Shown: in pieces, positions 35,241 through 43,239 of the stretch | Position numbering within the stretch: the first letter of the stretch is position 1 | Layout: every line of letters starts with the position of its first letter | Assembly: GCA_002343505.1 (NCBI GenBank) | Contig: DDQZ01000067.1 | Location: 340 to 64,339 of the forward strand | Direction of reading: 5' to 3' | Source: Verrucomicrobiaceae bacterium UBA2429 | GTDB lineage: Bacteria; Verrucomicrobiota; Verrucomicrobiia; Verrucomicrobiales; Verrucomicrobiaceae | DNA length: 64,000 bases | Notes under the pieces: generated by a model | The model's database searches: none | The model's input: only the letters and a program-made list of their open reading frames with translations | Told to the model about the DNA's origin: nothing | Translations under genes and position numbers: made by a program

Positions 35241-36318
35241 GAAGGGTGTGGTCATGCGAGGCAAGAAATCGCGGAAGGCGCGGAAGACCTTTCAGAGGAA
35301 AACCATCTGTCCGCGAACCCGGACGCATGAACTTGAAGTGCGCAAGAGCACATGATCGCTCCCCAAGACGTCTCCTGGAGTTTGGCGCATGAATTTGAGA
35401 GAGCGGCAAGGGCTTCGGTGACATCAAGGAATGAGCCGGTGTCCATAAGGCCCATAAAACCTGCGGCCCGGAAGCGAATGATGAGTGTCGTAAGCCGTCT
35501 TCAGCCATGAAAGCGGAACGGTGAAAAAAGTTGCACAATGACACCATTTCCTGGCTCGCCTTCGTGCGCGGAGAAAGATGCCTGCGGCGCACCATCTCAC
35601 GGAATGCACATGCTTCTGCCACGGAAGCACATGCTTTTGCCGCAGAAGCACATGCTTTTGCCGCGGAAGCTGTGGCTTTTTCCACGGAAACACGCCCATG
35701 AGCGGCAGCGGCGAGGACTCCGGCGCGGGCACCTGCGGGGGCTCGTGCGATGCGTGAGGGTTGCCAGCCAGTTCATGGAGCCACTCTCCGGCAAACCGGC
35801 GCGCTGTCGCATTCGCCTGGCCAGACTCGCCCCGCTGCCGGGAGCGGCGTCCCATCGGGCACGGCCCTGCGCTTCAGAGTGGATGTCCTCCCGCCTTGCA
35901 CAGGGCGCTTTGCGGCCCGTTTGTTGCAGGCACCCCCCCGAAGCAGGGCGCGGTGGCGCAGGCGGCCGACTCCGGCGCCATCCCCGCCGCCTCCGCCACC
36001 CGCCGCACCCAGGGTTTGACTTCCGGACTCTTTTTTGCTGTCATGGATCAATAAAGAAAAATTTCATGAAATTCAGCCGCCGCGCCAAATCACAACTTCG
36101 AAATGCCTCTCTCCACTTATGGTCGAATTTTCCACCGCTTCAACACAGAACCATTGACGAATCCCGTTCGCCGATGCATTCGTGTGTCTAAACAACGTTC
36201 GGCCAAGAAACGGAATCCACTCGCAAGATGAACTCATCCCTCCAACATGAACAACTCTGGCTCTCCTGTATTGGGTCGTTCTGCCAACATCAACCAGTCC
36301 CCGTTCTAATCACGCACT
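35241..36318. other. Long stretch without a recognisable gene
   Basis: About 1.1 kb between the Gfo/Idh/MocA pair and an orphan gene. Several open frames cross it on both strands but they are Arg/Pro/His-rich, lack start signals and domain features, and change composition abruptly. The left part carries a 21-bp tandem repeat (35607-35690). From about 36040 the base composition drops from GC-rich to roughly even AT/GC, marking the start of a probable transferred segment. It could be a decayed region. Confidence 0.6.
35607..35690. repeat. 21-bp tandem repeat, four units
   Basis: Units begin at 35607, 35628, 35649 and 35670. The first three differ by one to three bases (each starts CACATGCTT and ends GAAG), and the fourth is more diverged. 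Being a multiple of three, the array stays open in every frame and reads as a 7-residue repeat on both strands (for example GKSMCFR on the minus strand), but no real gene contains it. Confidence 0.85.
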
Positions 36319-37254
36319 GTGCCGCAGTTGTCGATGAGGAACCTAACATTACCGAGCATGAATCAGCTTTCACTTGGAAAACACCTCAGAGTTTGGCGTG
36401 ACACGGCATGGGCCCTTGTTCCTGACACGCTCCAAGGGGTATTGGAGGGCGCAATCAAAGGTAGCTTGCTAGGTGTTGTCCTGCGCTATTTGCCATCTTG
36501 GGGACTTCGCAGCTTAGAGGTCAACGTAACCGACAACTGGCCCTCAGCAGCGAGAAGCTTTGTCGAAATCATGAAACTCACGGAGCAGCTTTCGATTTGG
36601 CATGTCACCCTGTTTGGTGTGGTGGTTCTTGGTGGCGCAGCCGTCTCGAGTGAATTTGCAAGGGCGTATCGCGGTAGTTTTCTGAAACAGTATTGGCCGT
36701 TCCTCGGAGATCCTAAGGTCTCAGATATTCCATTGTTACTCCAAGCGTTGTCCAACGATAAGCATTGGATAAGAAAGGATGCTTGCACACTGCTCGGTAA
36801 GCTAGGTCTTGCAGCGAAAGATGCAAACCCGACACTAATCGCACATTTTCACAAGTGCCTGTCCGCCCAACAACCTAACAAACCCGGGGAGTTGTTAGAT
36901 CAAGCTTACGCAGCGGAGGAGGTTTCGATGGCAATCGGCAGTCTGAACGGCATCAATGATCGATGGTTGCTCTTATTCATTTCGGATATTACTGAAGGTC
37001 ACTTCTATACTATGGTTGATACGCCAAAAGACGAGGGCACATTAAAAGCACAAGCGGAGCGGCGCGCCGCTTTTTCCCGTTCCTCTCCGTTGCCTGATTC
37101 AGATACCAACGCGTCGGCTCAAAACTATCTTATTCAAGCGCGGCATCATTACACAAAGATTTTCGACCACACAACGGCAATTCCTCCTCACTTTATGAGT
37201 TGTCTCAAATGGCTCCATAATTTGACTTTATCAGACAACGCACTACATGAATAG
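36319..37254 (+). CDS. Orphan protein of unknown function, lower GC than neighbours
   Basis: Up to 311 aa, unrecognised. A GTG at 36319 opens the frame; ATG codons at 36334 and 36358 are more likely starts. Two probable membrane segments occur at about residues 45-60 (GAIKGSLLGVVLRYLPSWGL) and 92-110 (IWHVTLFGVVVLGGAAV). The middle part (about 130-215) has helical-repeat character (IPLLLQALSNDKHWIRKDA, then LLGKLGLAAKDANP), reminiscent of HEAT-like repeats but too short to assign. Base composition is near 50% GC against a much richer flank, and an IS110 element lies 500 bp downstream, so horizontal transfer is likely. Function unknown. Confidence 0.6.
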   Translation: MPQLSMRNLTLPSMNQLSLGKHLRVWRDTAWALVPDTLQGVLEGAIKGSLLGVVLRYLPSWGLRSLEVNVTDNWPSAARSFVEIMKLTEQLSIWHVTLFGVVVLGGAAVSSEFARAYRGSFLKQYWPFLGDPKVSDIPLLLQALSNDKHWIRKDACTLLGKLGLAAKDANPTLIAHFHKCLSAQQPNKPGELLDQAYAAEEVSMAIGSLNGINDRWLLLFISDITEGHFYTMVDTPKDEGTLKAQAERRAAFSRSSPLPDSDTNASAQNYLIQARHHYTKIFDHTTAIPPHFMSCLKWLHNLTLSDNALHE

Positions 37255-37756
37255 CCAGCCCAATTTGTTGCGAGCAGAGACTCCGAGTAAAACCACACTC
37301 CCTGAGGGATGCTCCAGACCAAATGAGGCAGAACAAACGGGTGCAGGCAACCGGCGTTTAAGCTCTGTGCGAGATTGACGCTTTTACCCGCCGGTGCCTG
37401 ACCCTTGACGTTGATATGGCTCCGGTTTTGGCAAGTGGGAATGTGCGTTCGCTGTCATTTTCATGACCTTTTGCTTGGTTTGTTCTTCTCACCTCAGAAG
37501 CAGGCTGACCGACCAGGCTGACTCTTGTCACTTCGGTGGTTATGCTGACATTCGCGTGCTGGGTAACGCATTTCTTTTGTTCACCGCGGCCTGGTTCTCA
37601 CAGTCTCGGCTCGAGTGCTCCAGCGGTGTTCACCGCCTTGATCTCATAACGTCTATCGTGTGCTGGCCTCCGCGTCGATCAGCCTGGTTCTAAGGTGCGA
37701 AAGAAGGGGGGTGGATGGTGTGCTGTTTGGCTAACAGGAAGGAAACCGATCCGGGT
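37255..37756. other. Non-coding low-GC tract before the IS110 transposase gene
   Basis: Contains the long hairpin at 37344-37400 and the presumed right end of the IS110 element (somewhere within about 37690-37756). No reading frame with protein features was found. Composition stays lower in GC up to about 37700, where it changes to the GC-rich IS sequence. Confidence 0.55.
37344..37400. repeat. 57-nt imperfect hairpin with a single-base bulge
   Basis: CAGGCAACCGGCG (37344-37356) pairs with CGCCGGTGCCTG (37389-37400) apart from one extra A. The stem can continue inward through a second, weaker pairing (TTTAAGC with GCTTTTA). One-base bulges and a nested second pairing recall integron attC sites, but the flanking core sites are not consensus. 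Confidence 0.6.
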
Positions 37757-39061
37757 TTATTTGGCGGCCTGGAGTTTGAGCGTGTACTCGCGCCCTTTGC
37801 GCCCAGCCTGTTTGCCCTGTGGACGGGGCCGCTGCCGACGCTCAAAGGGTGCTGCGCCTTCGGGGGGTGGTGTGGTGATGCGCATGAGTTCCCAGACAAA
37901 GGCGCAAAGCTCCCGCGCCAGGGCGGTCTGCACTTTCTGCCGTGTCTTGCCGCGCGCGGCCAGCAGCCGTCCTTTTTCATGCAACCGGTGTTGGCAGCGC
38001 CAGGAGAGTTCCATGACGGCGCGGCGATGGGGTTTGGGGATGGCCTCCTGCCTTCGGCTCAGGGGGCTGCTCACTTTGGGCGGCAGACGATAGTGCTGGG
38101 CGCACTCGTTGAAGATCCAGCGCAGATGGCCGTTGCCACATTTGGTGATGCTGCCCTGCGCGCGGCTGCCGCCGCTGCTGCTTTGATGCCTTCGCTCCGC
38201 TCGCTCAGGCACCCTGCGGGCTACGCTTCGCTTCGTCCATCTCGCCTCCGTCCCTCGGCTCGATTCGCTGGGGACCAGTCCCAGGTAGGCCATCAACTGG
38301 CGCGGGTGGGCAAAGCGGTGGATGTCGCCGATCTCGCTGACAGTGATCATGGCAGCCACGGTTTGATAACCGCGAAAGGCCATCAAGGACTTCACCACGG
38401 GGGCCAGGTGCCAGTCTTCCAGCAGGGCCGTCATCTGCGCTTCGATTCGTTCGATGCGCTCACCCACCGTGTCGATGGCCATCAAGTACTCCTCCAGCAC
38501 CACCCTCATCGCTGGGTGAGGGAGTGACAGCTCGCGCAAGTAGCGCAGGTGGGCTTGGCTCCAGGCCGTTTTTTCACTGTAGCGGTAGCCGTTGCGCAAC
38601 AAGAAGGCCTTGAGCTGGTGGCGGCCGCTGCGCAGATCATGAACGGCATCGGTGCGGGCGCGGCAGAGGTCGCGAATGGCTTCGTCCCGCTCATCGGGGA
38701 TGTGAACGGCAGTGAGTTCCCCGGCACGGTGAAGGCGGGCCAGCATCCGCGCGTCGCGCCGGTCGGTCTTGATCTTGTCCCCCGAGCCTTTCGGTGTGAG
38801 CGAGGGCGCGACGACATCGCAGGCGATGCCCTTCTTCTTCAGGTGACGTGCCAGCACGAAGCCGCAGGGACCCGCCTCGTAGCAGACACGCAGCTCCTTT
38901 CCAGGATGACCCAGCTTGTGCAGCAGCTTGTCAACACTGTGCAGGCCGCTGGAGATGAGGCCGTGGTTGCGAACCTCGCCATCGCGCCCCGCCTCGGCGA
39001 TGGCGACGGCGATGTTTTCGGCATGGACATCAAGGCCCAAATACAATACTTCTTTGCTCAT
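37757..39061 (-). CDS. IS110 family transposase carrying an in-frame insertion
   Basis: A 434-aa DEDD recombinase. The N-terminal RuvC-like domain shows LGLDVHAENIAVAI (Asp10), CYEAGPCGF (Glu) and KTDRRDARMLARL (Asp pair). The C-terminal Transposase_20 domain has LMAFRGYQTVAAMITVSEIGD, YLGLVPSE, then ITKCGNGHLRW and the family ending QHYRLPP. Between YLGLVPSES and SSGGSRAQGSIT about 26 extra residues, rich in Arg and Glu, interrupt a segment that is continuous in relatives; they are encoded by a palindrome-rich sequence at about 38186-38265. The frame is intact, so the enzyme might still be made. It recombines guided by a bridge RNA in the better-studied members. Confidence 0.9.
   Translation of the reverse strand: MSKEVLYLGLDVHAENIAVAIAEAGRDGEVRNHGLISSGLHSVDKLLHKLGHPGKELRVCYEAGPCGFVLARHLKKKGIACDVVAPSLTPKGSGDKIKTDRRDARMLARLHRAGELTAVHIPDERDEAIRDLCRARTDAVHDLRSGRHQLKAFLLRNGYRYSEKTAWSQAHLRYLRELSLPHPAMRVVLEEYLMAIDTVGERIERIEAQMTALLEDWHLAPVVKSLMAFRGYQTVAAMITVSEIGDIHRFAHPRQLMAYLGLVPSESSRGTEARWTKRSVARRVPERAERRHQSSSGGSRAQGSITKCGNGHLRWIFNECAQHYRLPPKVSSPLSRRQEAIPKPHRRAVMELSWRCQHRLHEKGRLLAARGKTRQKVQTALARELCAFVWELMRITTPPPEGAAPFERRQRPRPQGKQAGRKGREYTLKLQAAK
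38186..38265. repeat. Palindromic repeat inserted in frame into the transposase gene
   Basis: An insert of about 78-80 bp with the pattern TTCGCTCCGCTCGCTCAGGC, ACCCTGCGGG and CTACGCTTCGCTTCG, typical of small dispersed palindromic repeats in GC-rich bacteria. Its length is a multiple of three, and it splits the codons for the SS of the conserved PSE-SSSGG segment. The exact borders are approximate because both flanks are Ser-codon rich. I did not notice a second copy in this window. Confidence 0.65.
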
Positions 39062-39300
39062 ATGATGTGGTGTGTTGGTTGCTCTTCATTCGGTTCGTCC
39101 GGCAAGGACCACGCGTCCTTCCCCGAACATGCGGACAGGCTTCGCCAGAAGCAGCCCGCGATTCCCATGCAGCCAGCACACCACGCCTCTTTCAACAAGT
39201 CGTGCCGCGCTTCCGGTCAGCTCGCGCTGGCCGGGCCGCAGCCATAAAGTCTCGCAAGCATGGCCGGGATTCTTTTCAGAGGTCCTTTCAATGAGGTGCC
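39062..39300 (-). ncRNA. Candidate bridge RNA in the 5' non-coding end of the IS110 element
   Basis: In IS110-group elements a structured non-coding RNA from the long end upstream of the transposase gene directs target and donor recognition (established for IS621). Here that end contains at least two strong hairpins: 39104-39109 with 39115-39120 (6 bp, 5-nt loop), and 39214-39221 with 39226-39233 (8 bp with one G-T pair). On the transcribed minus strand the latter is capped by GCGA, a GNRA tetraloop. Guide loops were not assigned; the element boundary and thus the RNA 5' end are uncertain. Confidence 0.45.
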
Positions 39301-39458
39301 GCTGCTCTGTATTTCGACGGGTGAGAGCGGCGCGTGATCATGACGAGCTGACGCCTTGGGTTTGGCGTTGAACTCCAGTTGCGGAGTCCCTGGAGCGATT
39401 CCCGCCGCGCGCATGAATCCGCCTTGGCCGCCCGGTCCGCCTGTGCCAGGGTGCGGCC
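39301..39458. other. Gap between the presumed IS end and rnr
   Basis: About 160 bp, GC-rich, with no reading frame of interest. The rnr promoter should lie here, but no convincing -10/-35 pair was recognised. Together with the candidate bridge RNA this makes up the 397-bp region between the transposase start and rnr. Confidence 0.4.
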
Positions 39459-41726
39459 ATGCAATCGAAAATCCTCAAGCTGCTCGCGCGGCCCTGTTAC
39501 AAGCCCGCCAACATCCCCGAACTGCTCCAGCAGCTCCGCCTCCCGCCGAACCAGCAGCAGGAGCTGCAGCGCGCGCTCGCCGGCCTGCTGGCCGAGGGCC
39601 GCGTCGTGCGCACGAAGGGGAACCGCCACATCCTCGCCGCCGAGGCCGACCTGGTGCCGGGCGTCATCCAGATCACCCGCGGGGGGCGCGGCTTTGTCCA
39701 GCCCGACGAGCCTGGCCGCCCGGAGATCGGCATCCCTGAAAACGCCACCGCCACCGCCATCCACGGCGACCGCGTGCTGGTGCGCCTGGATGTGAAGCCG
39801 CAGGGCCTGCGCAAAAGCGCCGCGCCCGGCGAGGCGAGCGGCGCCGTGGTGCGCGTGCTGGAGCGGGCGCGCAGCCGCTTTGTCGGCACCCTGCACCGGG
39901 GGAAAAAATTCCTCCACGTCACGCCGGACGATCCGCGCCTGCCCTCCGCCATTTATGTGCCCGAGCCGCGCGATGTGGGCCGCCCCGCGCGCATCGGGGA
40001 CAAGGTCGTCGTCGAGATCCTCGGCTGGGAGGAGCGCGGGGTGCCGCCCGAGGGCGAGGTCATCGAAGTCCTCGGCGCGCCCGACGAGGAGGGTGTGGAC
40101 ATGCTCTCCGTGCTCCGGCATTACGACCTGCCGCTGCACTTCCCCAAGCCCGTGCTCGCCGAGGCCAGCGCCATCGCCCGCTCGCGGCCCGACAACCAGC
40201 CCGCGCCGGAGGAGCGCGCGGGGCGCGTGGACTGCCGCGCGCATCCGGTCATCACCATTGACCCGGATGACGCCAAGGACTTTGACGACGCCATCTGCGT
40301 GCAGCGCCAGGACGGGGATCAATGGCGGCTGTGGGTCCACATCGCCGATGTCTCCCATTACGTCCGCCCCGGCAGCGCGCTGGACACCGAGGCGCGCCGG
40401 CGCGGCAACTCCACCTACCTCGTGGACCGTGTCATTCCCATGCTGCCGGAGGCCTTGAGCAACGAGCTGTGCTCGCTCAAGCCGGGCCTCGACCGTCTGA
40501 CGAAGTGCGTCGAGTTCGTGCTGGGCGGCGACGGCAAAGTCGTCAGCGCCAGGTTTTACCCAGCGGTCATCCACTCGCGGCGCCGCTTCAGCTATCAGGA
40601 GGCTTTTGCCTGCATCCAGCGCGCGCCGCGGGATTCGCTGGAGCGGATGCTGCACGACGCGCACACCCTGGCGCAGCGCGTGCGCAAGCTGCGCTTCGCC
40701 AACGGCTCCCTGGACCTCGACTTCCCCGAAAACAAAATCCGCCTCGACGCCCAAGGCCGCGTCCTGCGCATCGAGCGCATGGAAAACGACGCCTCCCACC
40801 AGCTCATCGAGGAGTTCATGCTCCTGGCCAACGAGGCCGTGGCGGGCCGGCTGCTGGAGACGAACCGCCCCGCCGTCCACCGCATCCACGAGCCGCCGAA
40901 GGAAAAGCGCCTCAACGACTACCGCGAGGAAGTGCTCAGCCACGGCGTGCGCTGCGGCAACCTGACGCACCGGCCCGAAGTGCAAAAACTGCTCGCCAAG
41001 CTGAACACCCTTCCCATCGGCCAGGCGCTGAAGATCGGCTTTTTAAAATCCCTCATGCGCGCCCGCTACTCCACCGAGCCGCTGGGGCACTACGGACTGG
41101 CCAAGAAAAAGTACACCCACTTCACCTCCCCCATCCGCCGCTACGCGGACCTCGTCGTGCATCGCGCGCTTTTTGAAAAAATCCGCCTCCAGAACAGCGA
41201 GGCGAAAAAGATCGCCGACCACATCTCCACCACCGAGCGCAACAGCGCCGACGCCGAGCGCGACAGCCGCGATGTCAAACTCCACGCCTACCTCAACGCG
41301 CAGATCGAGTCCGGCGAGCCGCACACCTACCGCGCGCTCGTCACCGATGTGCGGAACTTCGGCTTCTTTGTGGACGTGCCCGACCTCGGCATGAGCGGCC
41401 TCGTGCCCCTCTCCGCCATCCCGGACGACTTCTTCCTCTTCGACCCCGCGCGCGGCCATCTCGTCGGCCGCCGCACCCGCCGCGTCATCCGCCTCGGCGA
41501 CGAGATGCCCGTGCAGATTCACAAAGTGGACAGCGCCAGCAAGCGCGTGGACTTCAAGCCCGCCGACGCGCCCGCGCAAAAGCACGGCTGCGGCAAACCG
41601 CAGCCCTCCAAACCCGGCGGACACGGCGCGGAGCGCGGCAGGCAGGACCGCGGGCCGCGCGGGAAAGGCGGCGCCAAAGACAAGCCGCAACGCAGGGGCG
41701 GGAAAAACAGGCGCGCCGGATCGTAG
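39459..41726 (+). CDS. rnr: Ribonuclease R
   Basis: A 755-aa 3'-5' exoribonuclease of the RNB family degrading structured RNA, including rRNA quality-control substrates. The N-terminal winged-helix (about 1-65) is followed by two cold-shock domains; the catalytic RNB domain opens with ITIDPDDAKDFDDAICVQ near residue 265 (the four Mg-binding Asp), then HIADVSHYVRPGSALD and HFTSPIRRYADLVVHR. An S1 domain (about 615-700) and a long Lys/Gly/Arg-rich tail follow. Length is typical. Start ATG at 39459. Confidence 0.95.
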   Translation: MQSKILKLLARPCYKPANIPELLQQLRLPPNQQQELQRALAGLLAEGRVVRTKGNRHILAAEADLVPGVIQITRGGRGFVQPDEPGRPEIGIPENATATAIHGDRVLVRLDVKPQGLRKSAAPGEASGAVVRVLERARSRFVGTLHRGKKFLHVTPDDPRLPSAIYVPEPRDVGRPARIGDKVVVEILGWEERGVPPEGEVIEVLGAPDEEGVDMLSVLRHYDLPLHFPKPVLAEASAIARSRPDNQPAPEERAGRVDCRAHPVITIDPDDAKDFDDAICVQRQDGDQWRLWVHIADVSHYVRPGSALDTEARRRGNSTYLVDRVIPMLPEALSNELCSLKPGLDRLTKCVEFVLGGDGKVVSARFYPAVIHSRRRFSYQEAFACIQRAPRDSLERMLHDAHTLAQRVRKLRFANGSLDLDFPENKIRLDAQGRVLRIERMENDASHQLIEEFMLLANEAVAGRLLETNRPAVHRIHEPPKEKRLNDYREEVLSHGVRCGNLTHRPEVQKLLAKLNTLPIGQALKIGFLKSLMRARYSTEPLGHYGLAKKKYTHFTSPIRRYADLVVHRALFEKIRLQNSEAKKIADHISTTERNSADAERDSRDVKLHAYLNAQIESGEPHTYRALVTDVRNFGFFVDVPDLGMSGLVPLSAIPDDFFLFDPARGHLVGRRTRRVIRLGDEMPVQIHKVDSASKRVDFKPADAPAQKHGCGKPQPSKPGGHGAERGRQDRGPRGKGGAKDKPQRRGGKNRRAGS

Positions 41727-41813
41727 CCCGCAGGCAAAGTGGCGCGGCTTTCGCCCCGCTTCACAGCATTGCCATCCGGCTCGCAGCGGGCATCATAGGC
41801 GCGGCCCGCACCG

Positions 41814-42602
41814 ATGCGCTACCTGCTCCACGAACACCCCGCCTTTCCCGGACTCCTCTCGAGGGAGGATCTCTTCGTGCTGGTGGAGCGCGGCTCCCTG
41901 CGCCGGGGGGACCTTTGCACGGACACCCTGACGCGCCGCGACCACACCGTGGGCGAAGTCATCAGCGGCATGAAACCGCCGCGCGGCGGCACGGCGCGCG
42001 TGGCGCGCCCCTCCTTCCAGGAAATCCGCGCCGATCTGCCGCACGATCCGCCCCCGGAGGACATGGAGCCTGACGAGGCCGGGGACGAGGAAACGGAGGC
42101 CGGTGATGAAGATGACGAAGGGGAGGATTCCGAAGGCGACGTGGAGGATGGGGATGACGGCGGCGAGGAAACCATCCAGCTTCACGCGCATCCCTCCTGG
42201 CTGAACTATCCGGGCAGCTTTTTCCTCATCCTGCTGCTGCTGGGCGGCGCGGGCTGGCTGCTCGCCTACGGCGGCGAGTACGCGCTCATCCCCCTGCTGG
42301 CGGCGCTGGCCTGGCTGCTGGGCGTGGCCATCGCGCGCTTCTCCACGGATTACATGGTCACCGACGAGCGCGTGGAAAAGGTCTGGGGCATCCTCGGGCG
42401 CAGCTCCAAGGAGGTGCGCATCTGCGACATCCGCAGCATTGATGTCTATCAAAAAGGGGTGCTCGGCCTGCTTGGCGTCGGCACCGTGGATGTCTCCTCC
42501 GCCGGCAACTCCGGCGTGGAGGTCAGCTTCAAAAACATGCGCGGCGCCCACGCGGTGAAGCATCTCGTGCGCAGGCTCCAGCGCGGCTCGTGCGCGGGCT
42601 GA
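41814..42602 (+). CDS. Bacterial PH-domain membrane protein with N-terminal small domain and acidic linker
   Basis: A 262-aa protein. Residues 1-55 (LSREDLFVLVERGSLRRGDLCTD) resemble the GYF_2/DUF4339 motif found at the start of many verrucomicrobial membrane proteins. A highly acidic linker (about 78-120, Glu/Asp/Gly) precedes two membrane helices (about 130-180), and the C-terminus (FSTDYMVTDERVEKVWGILGRSSKEVRICDIRSIDV) is a bacterial PH domain of the YdbS/bPH2 group. It is 64 nt upstream of the ECF sigma gene; a terminator-like structure lies between them. Function unknown. Confidence 0.82.
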   Translation: MRYLLHEHPAFPGLLSREDLFVLVERGSLRRGDLCTDTLTRRDHTVGEVISGMKPPRGGTARVARPSFQEIRADLPHDPPPEDMEPDEAGDEETEAGDEDDEGEDSEGDVEDGDDGGEETIQLHAHPSWLNYPGSFFLILLLLGGAGWLLAYGGEYALIPLLAALAWLLGVAIARFSTDYMVTDERVEKVWGILGRSSKEVRICDIRSIDVYQKGVLGLLGVGTVDVSSAGNSGVEVSFKNMRGAHAVKHLVRRLQRGSCAG

Positions 42603-42610
42603 GTTTTTTT
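42578..42610 (+). terminator. Possible terminator after the PH-domain gene
   Basis: A GC-rich stem (CAGC at 42579-42582 with GCTG near 42598-42601, with partial inner pairing) overlaps the end of the gene and is followed by seven T residues at 42604-42610. The inner pairing is imperfect, so strength is uncertain. If real, it separates the PH gene from the sigma-factor unit. Confidence 0.35.
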
Positions 42611-42666
42611 CACCGCCTCCCAAGAACCCCGCAGCCCCCGCGTCATGCACGCCGGACACGCCACTC

Positions 42667-43194
42667 ATGCACGACCCGCACCACCGCTTCCAAGAGCTGC
42701 TCACGCGCCATGAGCGTCCGCTCATCCGCTACGCCCACAGCATCACCGGGAACCTGGAGGACGCGCGGGACGTGGTGCAGGACGTGTTCGTCAAGCTCAG
42801 CCAAAACCTCCACGCCATCGGGGAGGCCCGCCTCACCTCCTGGCTCTTCACCGTCTGCAAAAACCGCGCGCTCGACCACCTGCGCAAACACCAACGCCTC
42901 ATCGTCATGGAAAACGAAACCCTCGATCTGGAAACCTCCCCTGCCCCGCGCCCCGGTGACGAGCTGGATCAGCGCGAGACCGCCTCCACCCTGCGCGCCC
43001 TCATTGATGAGCTGCCCGCCCGCCAGCGCGAGGCCGTGCGTCTCAAGTTCATCGCCGGCCTCGATTACAAGGAGATCAGCCAGGCCATGCAGACCAGCCT
43101 CGGCAATGTCGGCTACCTCATCCACCACGGCGTGCAGGCCCTGCGCGTGAAGTGGCGGGAGATGGAGCAGGGCGCGGGAGTGGCGCGGGTCTAG
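42667..43194 (+). CDS. RNA polymerase ECF sigma factor
   Basis: A 175-aa extracytoplasmic-function sigma factor with region 2 (YAHSITGNLEDARDVVQDVFVKL, then RLTSWLFTVCKNRALDHLRKH, -10 recognition) and region 4 (LPARQREAVRLKFIAGLDYKEISQAM, helix-turn-helix for -35). Region 3 is absent as usual. It is followed at 45 nt by a gene whose N-terminus looks like an anti-sigma factor, so the two probably form a sigma/anti-sigma pair. The target regulon is unknown. Confidence 0.92.
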   Translation: MHDPHHRFQELLTRHERPLIRYAHSITGNLEDARDVVQDVFVKLSQNLHAIGEARLTSWLFTVCKNRALDHLRKHQRLIVMENETLDLETSPAPRPGDELDQRETASTLRALIDELPARQREAVRLKFIAGLDYKEISQAMQTSLGNVGYLIHHGVQALRVKWREMEQGAGVARV

Positions 43195-43239
43195 TCGCGC
43201 TTCCAGACACGAAACATTCAACAAGCAAACCACATCCCC

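Larger units (their letters stand above)
37690..39300 (-). mobile_element. IS110-family insertion sequence (ends approximate)
   Basis: Defined by its transposase gene (37757-39061) plus non-coding flanks. IS110 elements have no clear terminal inverted repeats, so the ends cannot be fixed by sequence alone: the 3' flank should end within about 70 nt of the tnp stop, and the 5' flank should extend some 180-250 nt beyond the start, where two hairpins are seen. The island gene and lower-GC tract lie on one side and the RNase R gene on the other. Confidence 0.65.

Noticed and set aside
35538..36191. 217-codon frame across the gene-free region
   Set aside because: Arg/His/Pro-rich, includes the 21-bp tandem repeat, and changes composition halfway; no start signal or domain.
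36869..36894. CTAACAA/TTGTTAG inverted repeat inside the orphan gene
   Set aside because: Lies within the coding frame with no partner element; likely chance.
37344..37400. Integron attC site
   Set aside because: Stem and bulge fit, but flanking GTTRRRY and RYYYAAC cores are not found, and no integrase is in the window; kept only as a hairpin.
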